DNA from: an uncultured Eubacteriaceae bacterium
GTDB taxonomy: Bacteria > Bacillota > Clostridia > Lachnospirales > CAG-274
Reading direction: 5' to 3'
NCBI GenBank assembly: GCA_947565475.1
Contig: CANOGI010000119.1
Span: 1-6,970 of the forward strand
Length of the DNA stretch: 6,970 nucleotides
Positions 1 to 5,707 of the stretch are shown here, piece by piece. Below the pieces are notes generated by a model, which did no database searches, was not told the DNA's origin, and saw only the letters and a program-made list of their open reading frames with translations. The position numbers and the translations under genes were made by a program. Position 1 is the stretch's first letter, and each line of letters opens with the position of its first letter.

Positions 1-1204
1 CAGGGACAGCTAAAATCATACCCCAGAGTCCGAAAAGCTCTGCCGCTACAGCGAGAGCAATAATAACCATAACAGGACTTAATTTAACATTTTCCCCAAC
101 AACTTTAGGGCCAATAACAATTCCGTCAAGCTGCTGCAACACTATTATGACAATAGCGGCATAAAGTGCCTTTATAGGCTCTCCGCTTAATAAAGTAACA
201 ATCATAGCGAGTACAAACGCTATAAAAGCGCCAAAATAAGGTATTATGTTAGCGAACCCCGAAACTATTCCGATTATAACCGCGAAATCCACGTCAACTA
301 ACATAAGGCCAACGCTTATAAGGGCCGACATAATAGAGGCGTCAATAATCTGGCCTCTAATATACCCTGAAAAAACAGCGTCAATATCGCTTGCGGCATT
401 TTGTAAAACAACATTAAACTTATGTGGTAAAAAAGCATTAAAAACTTCTTTAAATTTATATTTAATACTTTCTTTATCTCTCAAAAAATAAAAAGCGATA
501 ACAAAACCGATTAAAATATTTAAAAATCCACTAGCGAAAGAATATATAAAGTCAACAATACCGTTTCCTATATTGGAAACAAACATTGTAAATTCTCTGG
601 TAAAAGAATTTATATATTGCTCAATATACTCAAACACACCATAAACCTTCAAAAGACTTTCCATATTATCATATATTCTTGAAAAATCAGAGAAAGAATT
701 ATTCACAAAAGCGATTATACTCTCAATAATATCATTTCCTCCGCTTTCGCTTATTTTCCCCACAAGAAAATTTATACTTAAATAAATTAAAAGTATAATA
801 ATTAAAAAAGTAATTACCGTACCAGCTGTCCTTTTTTTGTAAACAACTTTGCTTTTTTTTACCTCAATTCTCTTCCTCACTCGAAACTTAATTAAAATTT
901 CCCTGAGTTTTTTATTTTTTTTAATTCGAGGCAAAATATATTCGCTGGAAGCTATATCATATTTATTTTGAAAAAAATCAACCGCTGGATCAAGTATATA
1001 AGATATTATAAAAGCGATAACAAGCGTAGCGCACACAGAAAGCAACCAGCCAAATAAATCACTTAACCCCGTATATATTTCACCTAAATTCGTAATTACA
1101 TAAGCGATAAAATCAACACATAACTTAAGAGCGTATATTATAACAACCGTAACAACAATATGAAATGAAAATTTAATATAATTTTTATCCCATGGTAACT
1201 TCAC
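1..1204 (-). CDS. AI-2E family transporter (PerM/YtvI-like), C-terminus cut by window edge
   Basis: Multi-pass inner-membrane protein of the AI-2E/UPF0118 family. Members are described as exporters of small signals such as autoinducer-2 or as Na+(Li+)/H+ antiporters, so the substrate here is unknown. I translated 401 residues from the complement; the frame stays open to base 1. Hydrophobic segments lie near residues 12-36, 52-71, 128-148, 212-240, 290-312, 318-340, 346-365 and 377-401. Family motifs are GYIRGQ (280-285), FANIIPYFGA (317-326), GPKVVGENVKLSP (365-377) and FGLWGMILAVP (391-401). The last motif normally lies near the C-terminus, so probably only a few dozen residues are missing. 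The start is GTG at 1204, preceded by AGGTGG; an in-frame TGA lies 12 codons upstream with no ATG or TTG between. An odd feature is a long basic loop (about 78-125) after the second hydrophobic segment. It follows pepD by 122 nt and is possibly co-transcribed. Confidence 0.9.
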   Translation of the reverse strand, partial: MKLPWDKNYIKFSFHIVVTVVIIYALKLCVDFIAYVITNLGEIYTGLSDLFGWLLSVCATLVIAFIISYILDPAVDFFQNKYDIASSEYILPRIKKNKKLREILIKFRVRKRIEVKKSKVVYKKRTAGTVITFLIIILLIYLSINFLVGKISESGGNDIIESIIAFVNNSFSDFSRIYDNMESLLKVYGVFEYIEQYINSFTREFTMFVSNIGNGIVDFIYSFASGFLNILIGFVIAFYFLRDKESIKYKFKEVFNAFLPHKFNVVLQNAASDIDAVFSGYIRGQIIDASIMSALISVGLMLVDVDFAVIIGIVSGFANIIPYFGAFIAFVLAMIVTLLSGEPIKALYAAIVIIVLQQLDGIVIGPKVVGENVKLSPVMVIIALAVAAELFGLWGMILAVP

Positions 1205-1208
1205 AAAA

Positions 1209-1214
1209 CCACCT
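1209..1214 (-). promoter_or_regulatory. Ribosome binding site deciding a GTG start
   Basis: AGGTGG on the minus strand, 4 nt before the GTG at 1204. It is the only start-like codon in the open frame upstream of the first conserved hydrophobic segment, so this site fixes the start of the AI-2E family gene. The spacing is slightly short. Confidence 0.6.
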
Positions 1215-1259
1215 GCACTTTCTCTTGTTCTTTGTCAATTTTCTCGTTGAAACATAAAA

Positions 1260-1301
1260 ATTGTTTTAAATTGTTATCTGCAAATTAATCATTGTTTTAA
1301 A
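1260..1301. repeat. Pair of 11-bp direct repeats in the pepD/AI-2E gap
   Basis: The 11-mer ATTGTTTTAAA occurs at 1260-1270 and again at 1291-1301, a period of 31 bp. Both copies lie in the 122-nt gap between the pepD stop and the AI-2E transporter start. The gap has no GC-rich hairpin with a T tract, so no terminator is called there. The repeats could be a binding site for a regulator or chance in AT-rich DNA. Confidence 0.35.
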
Positions 1302-1326
1302 CACATACTTAAATTTTAACTTTGTA

Positions 1327-2778
1327 TTATTGTAAGTTCCTAAGTATCTCAAGAAGAAACAACCAGCATCTTTCAATAGAGGAAATACTCGCTCTTTCCT
1401 TAGGAGTATGAATATCGAAAAGGTCAGGACCAAAAGAAATCATATCCATATCGTCTTTCTTCTTTGCGAAAATTCCACATTCAAGACCAGCGTGAACTAT
1501 CTCCTCCTCAGCCTTTTTATTAAAAAGCTTTTCATAAGTCTCCATACATAATTTTCTTATCTTTGAGTTCTCATTATATTCCCACGCTGGATAATCACCA
1601 ATATAGGTAACATATCCGCCCACGAGCTCCGAAATTGTTTTTATTTTATCATAAATATAATATTTTTGCGAGACAACAGAACTTCTTACAGCGCAGATAA
1701 AAATAATCTCATTATCAATTACTTTAACCGCTCCTAAATTATTAGAACTCTCCGTCAGCCCATCAACGTCAAAACTTACGGTTTGAACTCCATTCGGCAA
1801 AAGTGTAATAACAGCAATAATATTCCTCACAGTATCCTCTGAAAAATATAATTCCTGTTTTTCCGTCTCATTAAATTTTATAATTATTCCACCGTCGTTA
1901 TTTTTAAATTCCTTTTTGAAAATAACATTTACATTATTAATATTATCTCGAATATCAGATAAAAGAGTTTTATCAAAAGAAATAACACACTCCGCCTCTC
2001 TTGGAATAGCGTTATCTTTAATTCCCCCTGATATATAATTAACGTTAATATCAAATTCAGATATAAGAGCGTTAAGAAGCCTAGCCATAAGAATATTAGC
2101 GTTTGCCCTTCCCTTATTAATATCTATTCCGGAGTGTCCCCCATTTAATCCCGTTATCATTATAGCGTACGAAACTAAATTGGTATCCTGTTTCTGATAT
2201 TTAAGAGGCAAATGAGTATGCGTTTTCATACCTCCGGCGCAGCCGCCCGTAAAAACCCCCTCTTTTTCCGAATCAATATTTAAAAGTATCTTTCCGTCAA
2301 GTAAATTTCCATCAAAAGCCGCCGCTCCACACATACCGACTTCCTCATCTGTCGTAAAAATAATCTCAAGAGCCGGATGCTCTACATTATCATCATCAAG
2401 AAGAGCGAGACCCATAGCGACAGCAATACCATCATCCGCTCCAAGAGTAGTTCCGTTCGCCTTTATAAAATCACCGTCATAAATAATCTCAATAGGATCT
2501 TTAAGGAAATCGTGAACAATATCTTTGTTTTTTTCGCATACCATATCAAGATGCCCTTGAATAATAACTGTGGGCATATTTTCATAACCCTTTGATGACG
2601 GCTTTTTAATAAGAACGTTTAAAGACTCGTCTTGTTTTACCCATAAACCTCTCTCTCTGGCAAAACTAACAACATAATCGCTTATTTGTTTTTCATTGCC
2701 TGAGCCTCTCGGAATTTTACTGATTTCTTCAAAATAACGCAAAACCTTTGAACAATTTAAATTTTCAAAACTCGCCAA
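1327..2778 (-). CDS. pepD: Aminoacyl-histidine dipeptidase (Xaa-His dipeptidase, M20 family)
   Basis: Cytoplasmic zinc metallopeptidase, 483 residues, close to the usual 480-490 for PepD. The family cleaves Xaa-His (beta-Ala-His, carnosine-like) and other dipeptides. The metal and catalytic residues of di-zinc M20 enzymes are all visible: H76 and D78 in GHLDM, D115 in LGADDG, the glutamate pair E145/E146 in TTDEEVG, D168 in NIDSE, and the late H457 in DIHTPKER. Their spacing matches E. coli PepD (H80, D82, D119, E149/E150, D173, H461). The chosen start is TTG at 2778, because GGAGG lies 8 nt upstream and the protein then begins MASFENLNC, as family members do. A longer frame reaches back to 2916 but overlaps the upstream gene and adds unrelated sequence. 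It lies 19 nt after the UPF0210 gene, third in the operon. The enzyme looks intact. Confidence 0.95.
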   Translation of the reverse strand: MASFENLNCSKVLRYFEEISKIPRGSGNEKQISDYVVSFARERGLWVKQDESLNVLIKKPSSKGYENMPTVIIQGHLDMVCEKNKDIVHDFLKDPIEIIYDGDFIKANGTTLGADDGIAVAMGLALLDDDNVEHPALEIIFTTDEEVGMCGAAAFDGNLLDGKILLNIDSEKEGVFTGGCAGGMKTHTHLPLKYQKQDTNLVSYAIMITGLNGGHSGIDINKGRANANILMARLLNALISEFDINVNYISGGIKDNAIPREAECVISFDKTLLSDIRDNINNVNVIFKKEFKNNDGGIIIKFNETEKQELYFSEDTVRNIIAVITLLPNGVQTVSFDVDGLTESSNNLGAVKVIDNEIIFICAVRSSVVSQKYYIYDKIKTISELVGGYVTYIGDYPAWEYNENSKIRKLCMETYEKLFNKKAEEEIVHAGLECGIFAKKKDDMDMISFGPDLFDIHTPKERASISSIERCWLFLLEILRNLQ

Positions 2779-2786
2779 TATGAAGA

Positions 2787-2791
2787 CCTCC
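2787..2791 (-). promoter_or_regulatory. Ribosome binding site deciding the TTG start of pepD
   Basis: GGAGG on the minus strand, 8 nt before the TTG at 2778. It lies just outside the UPF0210 stop codon (2798-2800). It supports the TTG start over upstream in-frame ATG codons at 2916 and within the UPF0210 gene, which have no such site placed before them. Confidence 0.75.
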
Positions 2792-2797
2792 AAATAA

Positions 2798-4156
2798 TTA
2801 ATTTTTAAAACTATGAACTGGTGCCGGAATTCTTCCGCCTCTCTTAATAAACGCCTCACAGCTGTATTTATTAACAGGCATAATTGGGGCATAACCCAAA
2901 AGCCCGCCAAACTCAACGCTATCGCCTACTTCTTTCCCTATAACAGGAATAATTCTCACGGCTGTTGTCTTATTATTTATCATGCCAATAGCCATTTCGT
3001 CAGCAATAATCCCTGAAATGGTTTCAGCGGAGGTAGACCCCGGTATAGCTATCATATCAAGCCCAACCGAACATACACAGGTCATCGCCTCAAGCTTCTC
3101 AAGAGTCAGCGCCCCCATTTCCGCCGCCTCAATCATGCCATGATCTTCGCTCACAGGTATAAACGCGCCACTTAGTCCTCCCACATATGAAGAAGCCATA
3201 ATACCTCCTTTTTTAACATTATCGTTTAATATAGCGAGAGCGGCGGTTGTGCCTGGCGCTCCCGCTCTCTCAAGCCCCATTTCGTTAAAAATCTCCGCTA
3301 TACTGTCTCCAACGGCCGGCGTAGGGGCCAATGAGAGGTCTATTATACCAAAAGGAATCCCCATTCTTTTAGAAGTTTCCTGAGCTACAAGCTGTCCAAC
3401 TCTCGTGATTTTAAAAGCTGTTCTTTTAACAGTTTCGCAAAGAGTCTCAAAATCCGCGCCCCTTACATTTTCCAGTGCCCGCTTAACAACACCTGGACCG
3501 CTTACGCCAACATTAATAACAAGGTCTCTCTCACCAACGCCGTGAAAAGCTCCCGCCATAAAAGGGTTATCCCCCACAGCGTTGCAAAACACCACAAATT
3601 TGGCACATGCGATAGAACCTTTATCTTTTGTCATAAACGCCATTTCTTTAATAATTTCGCCCATTTTTTTCACAGCGTTCATATTTATACCATTTTTAGA
3701 AGTACCGACATTAACAGAAGAGCATACTCTTTCCGTAACAGTTAAAGCTTCCGGAATACTTCTGACAAGATTAATATCCCCTTTGGTACTTCCCTTCTGC
3801 ACAAGAGCCGAATATCCCCCGATAAAATTCACACCAACTTCCTTAGCCGCTTTATCAAGGGTTTTAGCTATGGAAACAAAACCGGTGGTATCGATAGTTC
3901 CGCCCACAAGACTTATTGGAGTAACTGAAATTCTTTTATTTACAATAGGAACACCGAATTCTTTTGAAATATCCTCTCCGACAGAAACAAGGTTAGCGGC
4001 GTTTCTTGTAATTTTATCATAAATTTTATCATTAAGTTTATTTATATCAGAATCAGCGCAATCAAGCAAATTAATACCCATAGTAATCGTACGGACATCA
4101 AGATTAGCTTCCTGAATCATTTTATTTGTCTCAAAAACCTCATAACGTGAAATCAT
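2798..4156 (-). CDS. PFL family protein, UPF0210/DUF711
   Basis: Soluble 452-residue protein of UPF0210 (DUF711), often labelled 'PFL family' because the fold is related to the alpha/beta barrel of pyruvate formate-lyase. No reaction has been established. Family landmarks are the N-terminal VRTITMGINLLDC (21-33), FIGGYSALVQKG (111-122), VNVGTSKNGINMNAV (148-162), AFHGVGERD (203-211), SLAPTPAVGDSIAEI (275-289), a glycine-rich GAPGTTAALA (299-308) and SSYVGGLSGAFIPVSED (322-338). The length fits the family (about 445-455). I see no glycyl-radical motif of the RVxGY kind, so radical chemistry like true PFL is not supported. The start is ATG at 4156 with GGAGGGG 7 nt upstream. It is preceded by the ACT-domain gene at 19 nt and followed by pepD at 19 nt. 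ACT plus UPF0210 is a conserved pair in Firmicutes, so they probably act together. Confidence 0.93.
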   Translation of the reverse strand: MISRYEVFETNKMIQEANLDVRTITMGINLLDCADSDINKLNDKIYDKITRNAANLVSVGEDISKEFGVPIVNKRISVTPISLVGGTIDTTGFVSIAKTLDKAAKEVGVNFIGGYSALVQKGSTKGDINLVRSIPEALTVTERVCSSVNVGTSKNGINMNAVKKMGEIIKEMAFMTKDKGSIACAKFVVFCNAVGDNPFMAGAFHGVGERDLVINVGVSGPGVVKRALENVRGADFETLCETVKRTAFKITRVGQLVAQETSKRMGIPFGIIDLSLAPTPAVGDSIAEIFNEMGLERAGAPGTTAALAILNDNVKKGGIMASSYVGGLSGAFIPVSEDHGMIEAAEMGALTLEKLEAMTCVCSVGLDMIAIPGSTSAETISGIIADEMAIGMINNKTTAVRIIPVIGKEVGDSVEFGGLLGYAPIMPVNKYSCEAFIKRGGRIPAPVHSFKN

Positions 4157-4175
4157 ATATAATCCCCTCCGAAAA

Positions 4176-4445
4176 TTAAATTCTATGCATACTATTGAAA
4201 ATTTCTTCGGATTGAAGCCTTATATCAACACCGATTTCCTCACCAATCTTTTTAAGTTCCTCAACAGTATTCTCAAACTCATTTAAATTTCCAGAAGCGT
4301 CAACAATCATCATCATATTAAAATATCCGCTAATAATAGTCTGGGAAATATCAAGAATATTCATATTTTTTTCGGCAAGATATGTACATATCTTAGCTAT
4401 AATGCCAACACTGTCTTTACCAATAACTGTAATAATGCCTTTCAT
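4176..4445 (-). CDS. ACT domain protein, UPF0237
   Basis: Small cytoplasmic protein of 89 residues made of one ACT domain (UPF0237, GcvR-like). ACT domains usually dimerise and bind an amino acid at the interface. The N-terminal strand and ligand loop read MKGIITVIGKDSVGIIAKI, with G9-K10-D11-S12-V13-G14-I15 forming the expected loop before the first helix; ISQTIISGYFNMMMIVD (33-49) supplies the next strands. The start is ATG at 4445 with AGGAGGA 7 nt upstream. A TTG one codon earlier (4448) would leave only 4 nt and is less likely. First gene of the ACT-UPF0210-pepD operon, 29 nt or so after the predicted transcription start, with 19 nt to the next start. It may be a regulatory subunit or ligand sensor for the UPF0210 partner; the ligand is unknown. 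Confidence 0.92.
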   Translation of the reverse strand: MKGIITVIGKDSVGIIAKICTYLAEKNMNILDISQTIISGYFNMMMIVDASGNLNEFENTVEELKKIGEEIGVDIRLQSEEIFNSMHRI

Positions 4446-4452
4446 CAAAAAA

Positions 4453-4459
4453 TCCTCCT
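4453..4459 (-). promoter_or_regulatory. Ribosome binding site of the ACT-domain gene
   Basis: AGGAGGA on the minus strand, a near-perfect match to the 16S anti-SD. Its 7-nt spacing to ATG 4445 against 4 nt to TTG 4448 decides the start in favour of ATG. Confidence 0.75.
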
Positions 4460-4480
4460 ACGTAAATTCATATGTATAAT

Positions 4481-4509
4481 ATTCTAACACATAAAAATAC
4501 ATTTTTCAA
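4481..4509 (-). promoter_or_regulatory. Sigma-A-type promoter of the ACT-UPF0210-pepD operon
   Basis: On the minus strand, -35 TTGAAA (4509-4504), a 17-nt spacer and -10 TAGAAT (4486-4481). The -10 is extended by TGT directly upstream, which fits the TGn motif. The start of transcription is expected near 4474, giving a leader of about 29 nt with no room for a riboswitch. Confidence 0.7.
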
Positions 4510-4592
4510 CGAATAAATGAAAAAGTTTTCGATAATATTATTAACACCTTTAATCTAAATATTCTCCTAAATATCATTAAAAAATACTATTT

Positions 4593-4651
4593 AAAAAAAC
4601 GCTGTTTAATACAACCGATAAAAACAATCGATTATGAAAAACAGCGTTTTT
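4593..4651 (-). terminator. Rho-independent terminator after the DUF378 gene
   Basis: A perfect 13-bp inverted repeat, AAAAACGCTGTTT (4595-4607) with AAACAGCGTTTTT (4639-4651), encloses a 31-nt loop that contains a minor CGAT/ATCG stem. On the minus strand the stem ends in a run of seven T (4599-4593), about 50 nt past the DUF378 stop. The stem is symmetric and has T5 on the plus strand too, so it could also stop readthrough from the other side. It separates DUF378 from the ACT operon. Confidence 0.8.
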
Positions 4652-4699
4652 AATATAAGCTCGCTAAAACATTTCAATCATAATTAAACTTTATCAAAA

Positions 4700-4927
4700 T
4701 CAACGTGTCGCGTGAGTCATTCCCGTATCTTCAATTCTTCCATATAAACTAAGCGAATAAAGTCCCGCAATACCAACTAAAGCATATATAACACGAGTAA
4801 GCCAGAAACCCGTGCCCCCAAATATTGTAGCGACAAGGTCAAATTGGAAAAAACCAATAAGTCCCCAGTTAATCGCGCCAATAATAACTAATGTTAAAGC
4901 AATCCAATCAAAAGGTTTTATTCTCAT
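4700..4927 (-). CDS. DUF378 domain small membrane protein (YuzA-like)
   Basis: Short inner-membrane protein of 75 residues from the DUF378 family (B. subtilis YuzA and relatives, about 70-80 residues); function unknown. Two hydrophobic helices are seen, about 8-27 and 43-62. The family signature DWIALTLVIIGAINWGLIGF lies at 7-26, followed by FDLVATIFGG (29-38) and IYALVGIAGLYSL (47-59). A short polar tail follows. Two ATG codons are possible. The one at 4927 lies 7 nt from GGAGG and is preferred; the one at 4933 lies only 1 nt from it. It stands alone between its own likely promoter and a strong terminator, so it is probably monocistronic. Confidence 0.92.
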   Translation of the reverse strand: MRIKPFDWIALTLVIIGAINWGLIGFFQFDLVATIFGGTGFWLTRVIYALVGIAGLYSLSLYGRIEDTGMTHATR

Positions 4928-4934
4928 TTCCATT

Positions 4935-4939
4935 CCTCC
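4935..4939 (-). promoter_or_regulatory. Ribosome binding site deciding the DUF378 start
   Basis: GGAGG (within AAGGAGGA) on the minus strand. It is 7 nt from ATG 4927 but only 1 nt from ATG 4933, so the protein most likely begins MRIKPF rather than MEMRIKPF. Confidence 0.65.
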
Positions 4940-4959
4940 TTGCGATAAAATAAAAAATA

Positions 4960-4973
4960 ATAGCTGTAGCTAT
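4960..4973. promoter_or_regulatory. Short dyad near the DUF378 transcription start
   Basis: ATAGCTGTAGCTAT is a perfect 6-bp dyad with a 2-bp centre. It sits just downstream of the -10-like box at 4982-4987 and over the expected transcription start. It could be a half-site pair for a regulator or chance. The 2-nt centre makes an RNA hairpin unlikely. Confidence 0.25.
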
Positions 4974-4981
4974 CAATTCTT

Positions 4982-4987
4982 ATTATA
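4982..4987 (-). promoter_or_regulatory. Possible -10 box for the DUF378 gene
   Basis: TATAAT on the minus strand, 54 nt before the start codon. No good -35 lies 16-18 nt upstream, so the promoter is tentative. A consensus TTGACA at 5044-5039 is too far away to pair with it. Confidence 0.35.
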
Positions 4988-5133
4988 CTCAACAATTAAT
5001 CTTTTATACTAAAATCCATCTGAAAACTCTGTAATAATTGTCAAAACTATACAAATAACAATTTTTATAAAAATATAAACGTTCTTTTGATATAATTAAA
5101 TATAGCCATACTTTGTTTATTTTTTTCTTTTTT

Positions 5134-5193
5134 AAAAACAAAAAAATAACCTGTCACTATAATTATCAAATCAATAATTAAAGTAACAGGTTA
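5134..5193 (-). terminator. Strong rho-independent terminator ending the candidate RNA gene
   Basis: On the minus strand a long hairpin of 8 bp, one mismatch, 3 bp, one mismatch and 7 bp (5193-5186/5147-5154, 5184-5182/5156-5158, 5180-5174/5160-5166) has a 7-nt loop. It is followed at once by T7, G, T5 (5146-5134). The T tract exists only on this side, so it terminates minus-strand transcription. The outer arm is the GC-richer AACCTGT/ACAGGTT. No protein gene ends just upstream, which is why a non-coding transcript is suspected. Confidence 0.8.
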
Positions 5194-5229
5194 CTTACTC
5201 GAATTTTCATCTGAGCTTTCTATTTCCGA

Positions 5230-5260
5230 CCACTCCTTTCCTCCCTTGGCTACCTCCGCC
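5230..5260 (-). other. Purine-rich tract with three Shine-Dalgarno-like cores
   Basis: On the minus strand three SD-like cores follow each other: GGAGG at 5257-5253, GGGAGG at 5245-5240 and AAGGAG at 5238-5233. The stretch is much richer in G than its surroundings. It lies about 40 nt before the terminator hairpin. Only tiny frames follow: a GTG frame of 8 codons, an ATG frame reading MKIRVSNLLL that ends inside the hairpin, and an open frame ending ESSDENSSK with TAA at the hairpin base. No hydrophobic toxin peptide is encoded. Confidence 0.5.
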
Positions 5261-5351
5261 TTTTATATAAAACAAAACATCATATCAACTTATTTATATA
5301 CTTTATTTATTAATGCCATACGCTAAACTTTGAAATACCCTCTATATGAAA

Positions 5352-5409
5352 TCATTTTCAAACAACGCAATATTTTATAACTTTAAACCCGATCTTGTTT
5401 GAAATATGA
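5352..5409 (-). other. Inverted repeat forming a hairpin within the candidate RNA
   Basis: TCATTTTCAAACAA (5352-5365) pairs with TTGTTTGAAA plus ATGA (5395-5404 and 5406-5409), giving 14 bp with one bulged base at 5405 and a 29-nt loop. No T tract follows on either strand, so it is not a terminator. It would be an internal structural element of the RNA or, less likely, a DNA operator. Confidence 0.55.
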
Positions 5410-5511
5410 TGTAATTAATCCCGCAAATTTCAAAATTATAATTCATATGCTTTTTTATTTACTCACTCAAAAAATTCTTAATTAAAATATTATTGTTTAA
5501 TTTACTTAAAC

Positions 5512-5544
5512 TTAATAAATAATCCCAACGCATTAATAAATAAT
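5512..5544. repeat. 12-bp tandem-spaced direct repeat
   Basis: TTAATAAATAAT occurs at 5512-5523 and 5533-5544, a period of 21 bp (two helical turns). The sequence is low-complexity AT, so chance is possible. It lies inside the candidate RNA gene. Confidence 0.4.
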
Positions 5545-5678
5545 TTCTAATAAATTGATAAGAATTAAGTTTTTGACGGACTCACCTCTCATAATATACA
5601 AAACAGACAATCAATTAAGTAAAACCAATATAATTATTGTTTAGCTTAATCATTGTGTCCTTGACTTGTTATAGTTAT

Positions 5679-5707
5679 ATTATACATATCATTTATTGTT
5701 TTGTCAA
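5679..5707 (-). promoter_or_regulatory. Near-consensus sigma-A promoter of the candidate RNA gene
   Basis: On the minus strand, a perfect -35 TTGACA (5707-5702), a 17-nt spacer and a perfect -10 TATAAT (5684-5679) with TG just upstream. It is the best promoter in the window. Transcription would start near 5672 and run toward the terminator at 5193-5134. Confidence 0.75.

Larger units (their letters stand above)
5140..5672 (-). ncRNA. Candidate large non-coding RNA (about 530 nt), unknown family
   Basis: This is inferred from signals, not from homology. A near-consensus promoter (5679-5707) and a strong terminator (5134-5193) bracket about 530 nt on the minus strand with no credible protein gene. 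The longest ATG frames inside are only about 12-24 codons, for example MRWDYLLSLSKLNNN and MNYNFEICGINYI, and nearly all lack a Shine-Dalgarno. A possible exception is MIKLNNNYIGFT, which begins near the 5' end after AAGGA. Structure is visible: a 14-bp hairpin with one bulge (5352-5409), a possible stem between about 5554-5576 and 5463-5480, and a purine-rich tract with three SD-like cores just before the terminator. I do not recognise 6S, tmRNA, RNase P, SRP RNA, T-box or a riboswitch. Alternatives are a decayed small-peptide (type I toxin-like) gene or a long leader ending in attenuation. Confidence 0.5.

Noticed and set aside
2779..2916. Upstream extension of pepD giving a 529-residue protein
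   Set aside because: It overlaps the C-terminal codons of the UPF0210 gene, encodes sequence unlike PepD N-termini and has no suitable SD, while TTG 2778 has GGAGG at 8 nt.
2377..4022. Several plus-strand open frames of 66-146 codons opposite pepD and the UPF0210 gene (2377-2595, 2813-3016, 3542-3745, 3582-4022)
   Set aside because: They are antisense shadows of well-conserved genes and show no domain or ribosome binding site. The plus-strand frames at 246-491 and 4812-5012 are rejected for the same reason.
4475..4605. Riboswitch or T-box in front of the ACT-UPF0210-pepD operon
   Set aside because: The predicted leader is only about 29 nt, and no T-box or known riboswitch signature is present; the hairpin upstream belongs to DUF378 termination.
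5039..5044. Consensus TTGACA on the minus strand upstream of DUF378
   Set aside because: At 16-18 nt downstream the sequence is AGATGG-like, not a -10 box, so it does not make a promoter.
5233..5245. GAGGAAAG word resembling the conserved RNase P RNA motif
   Set aside because: The other universal RNase P segments and overall size and fold are not visible; the word is explained by the SD-like purine tract.
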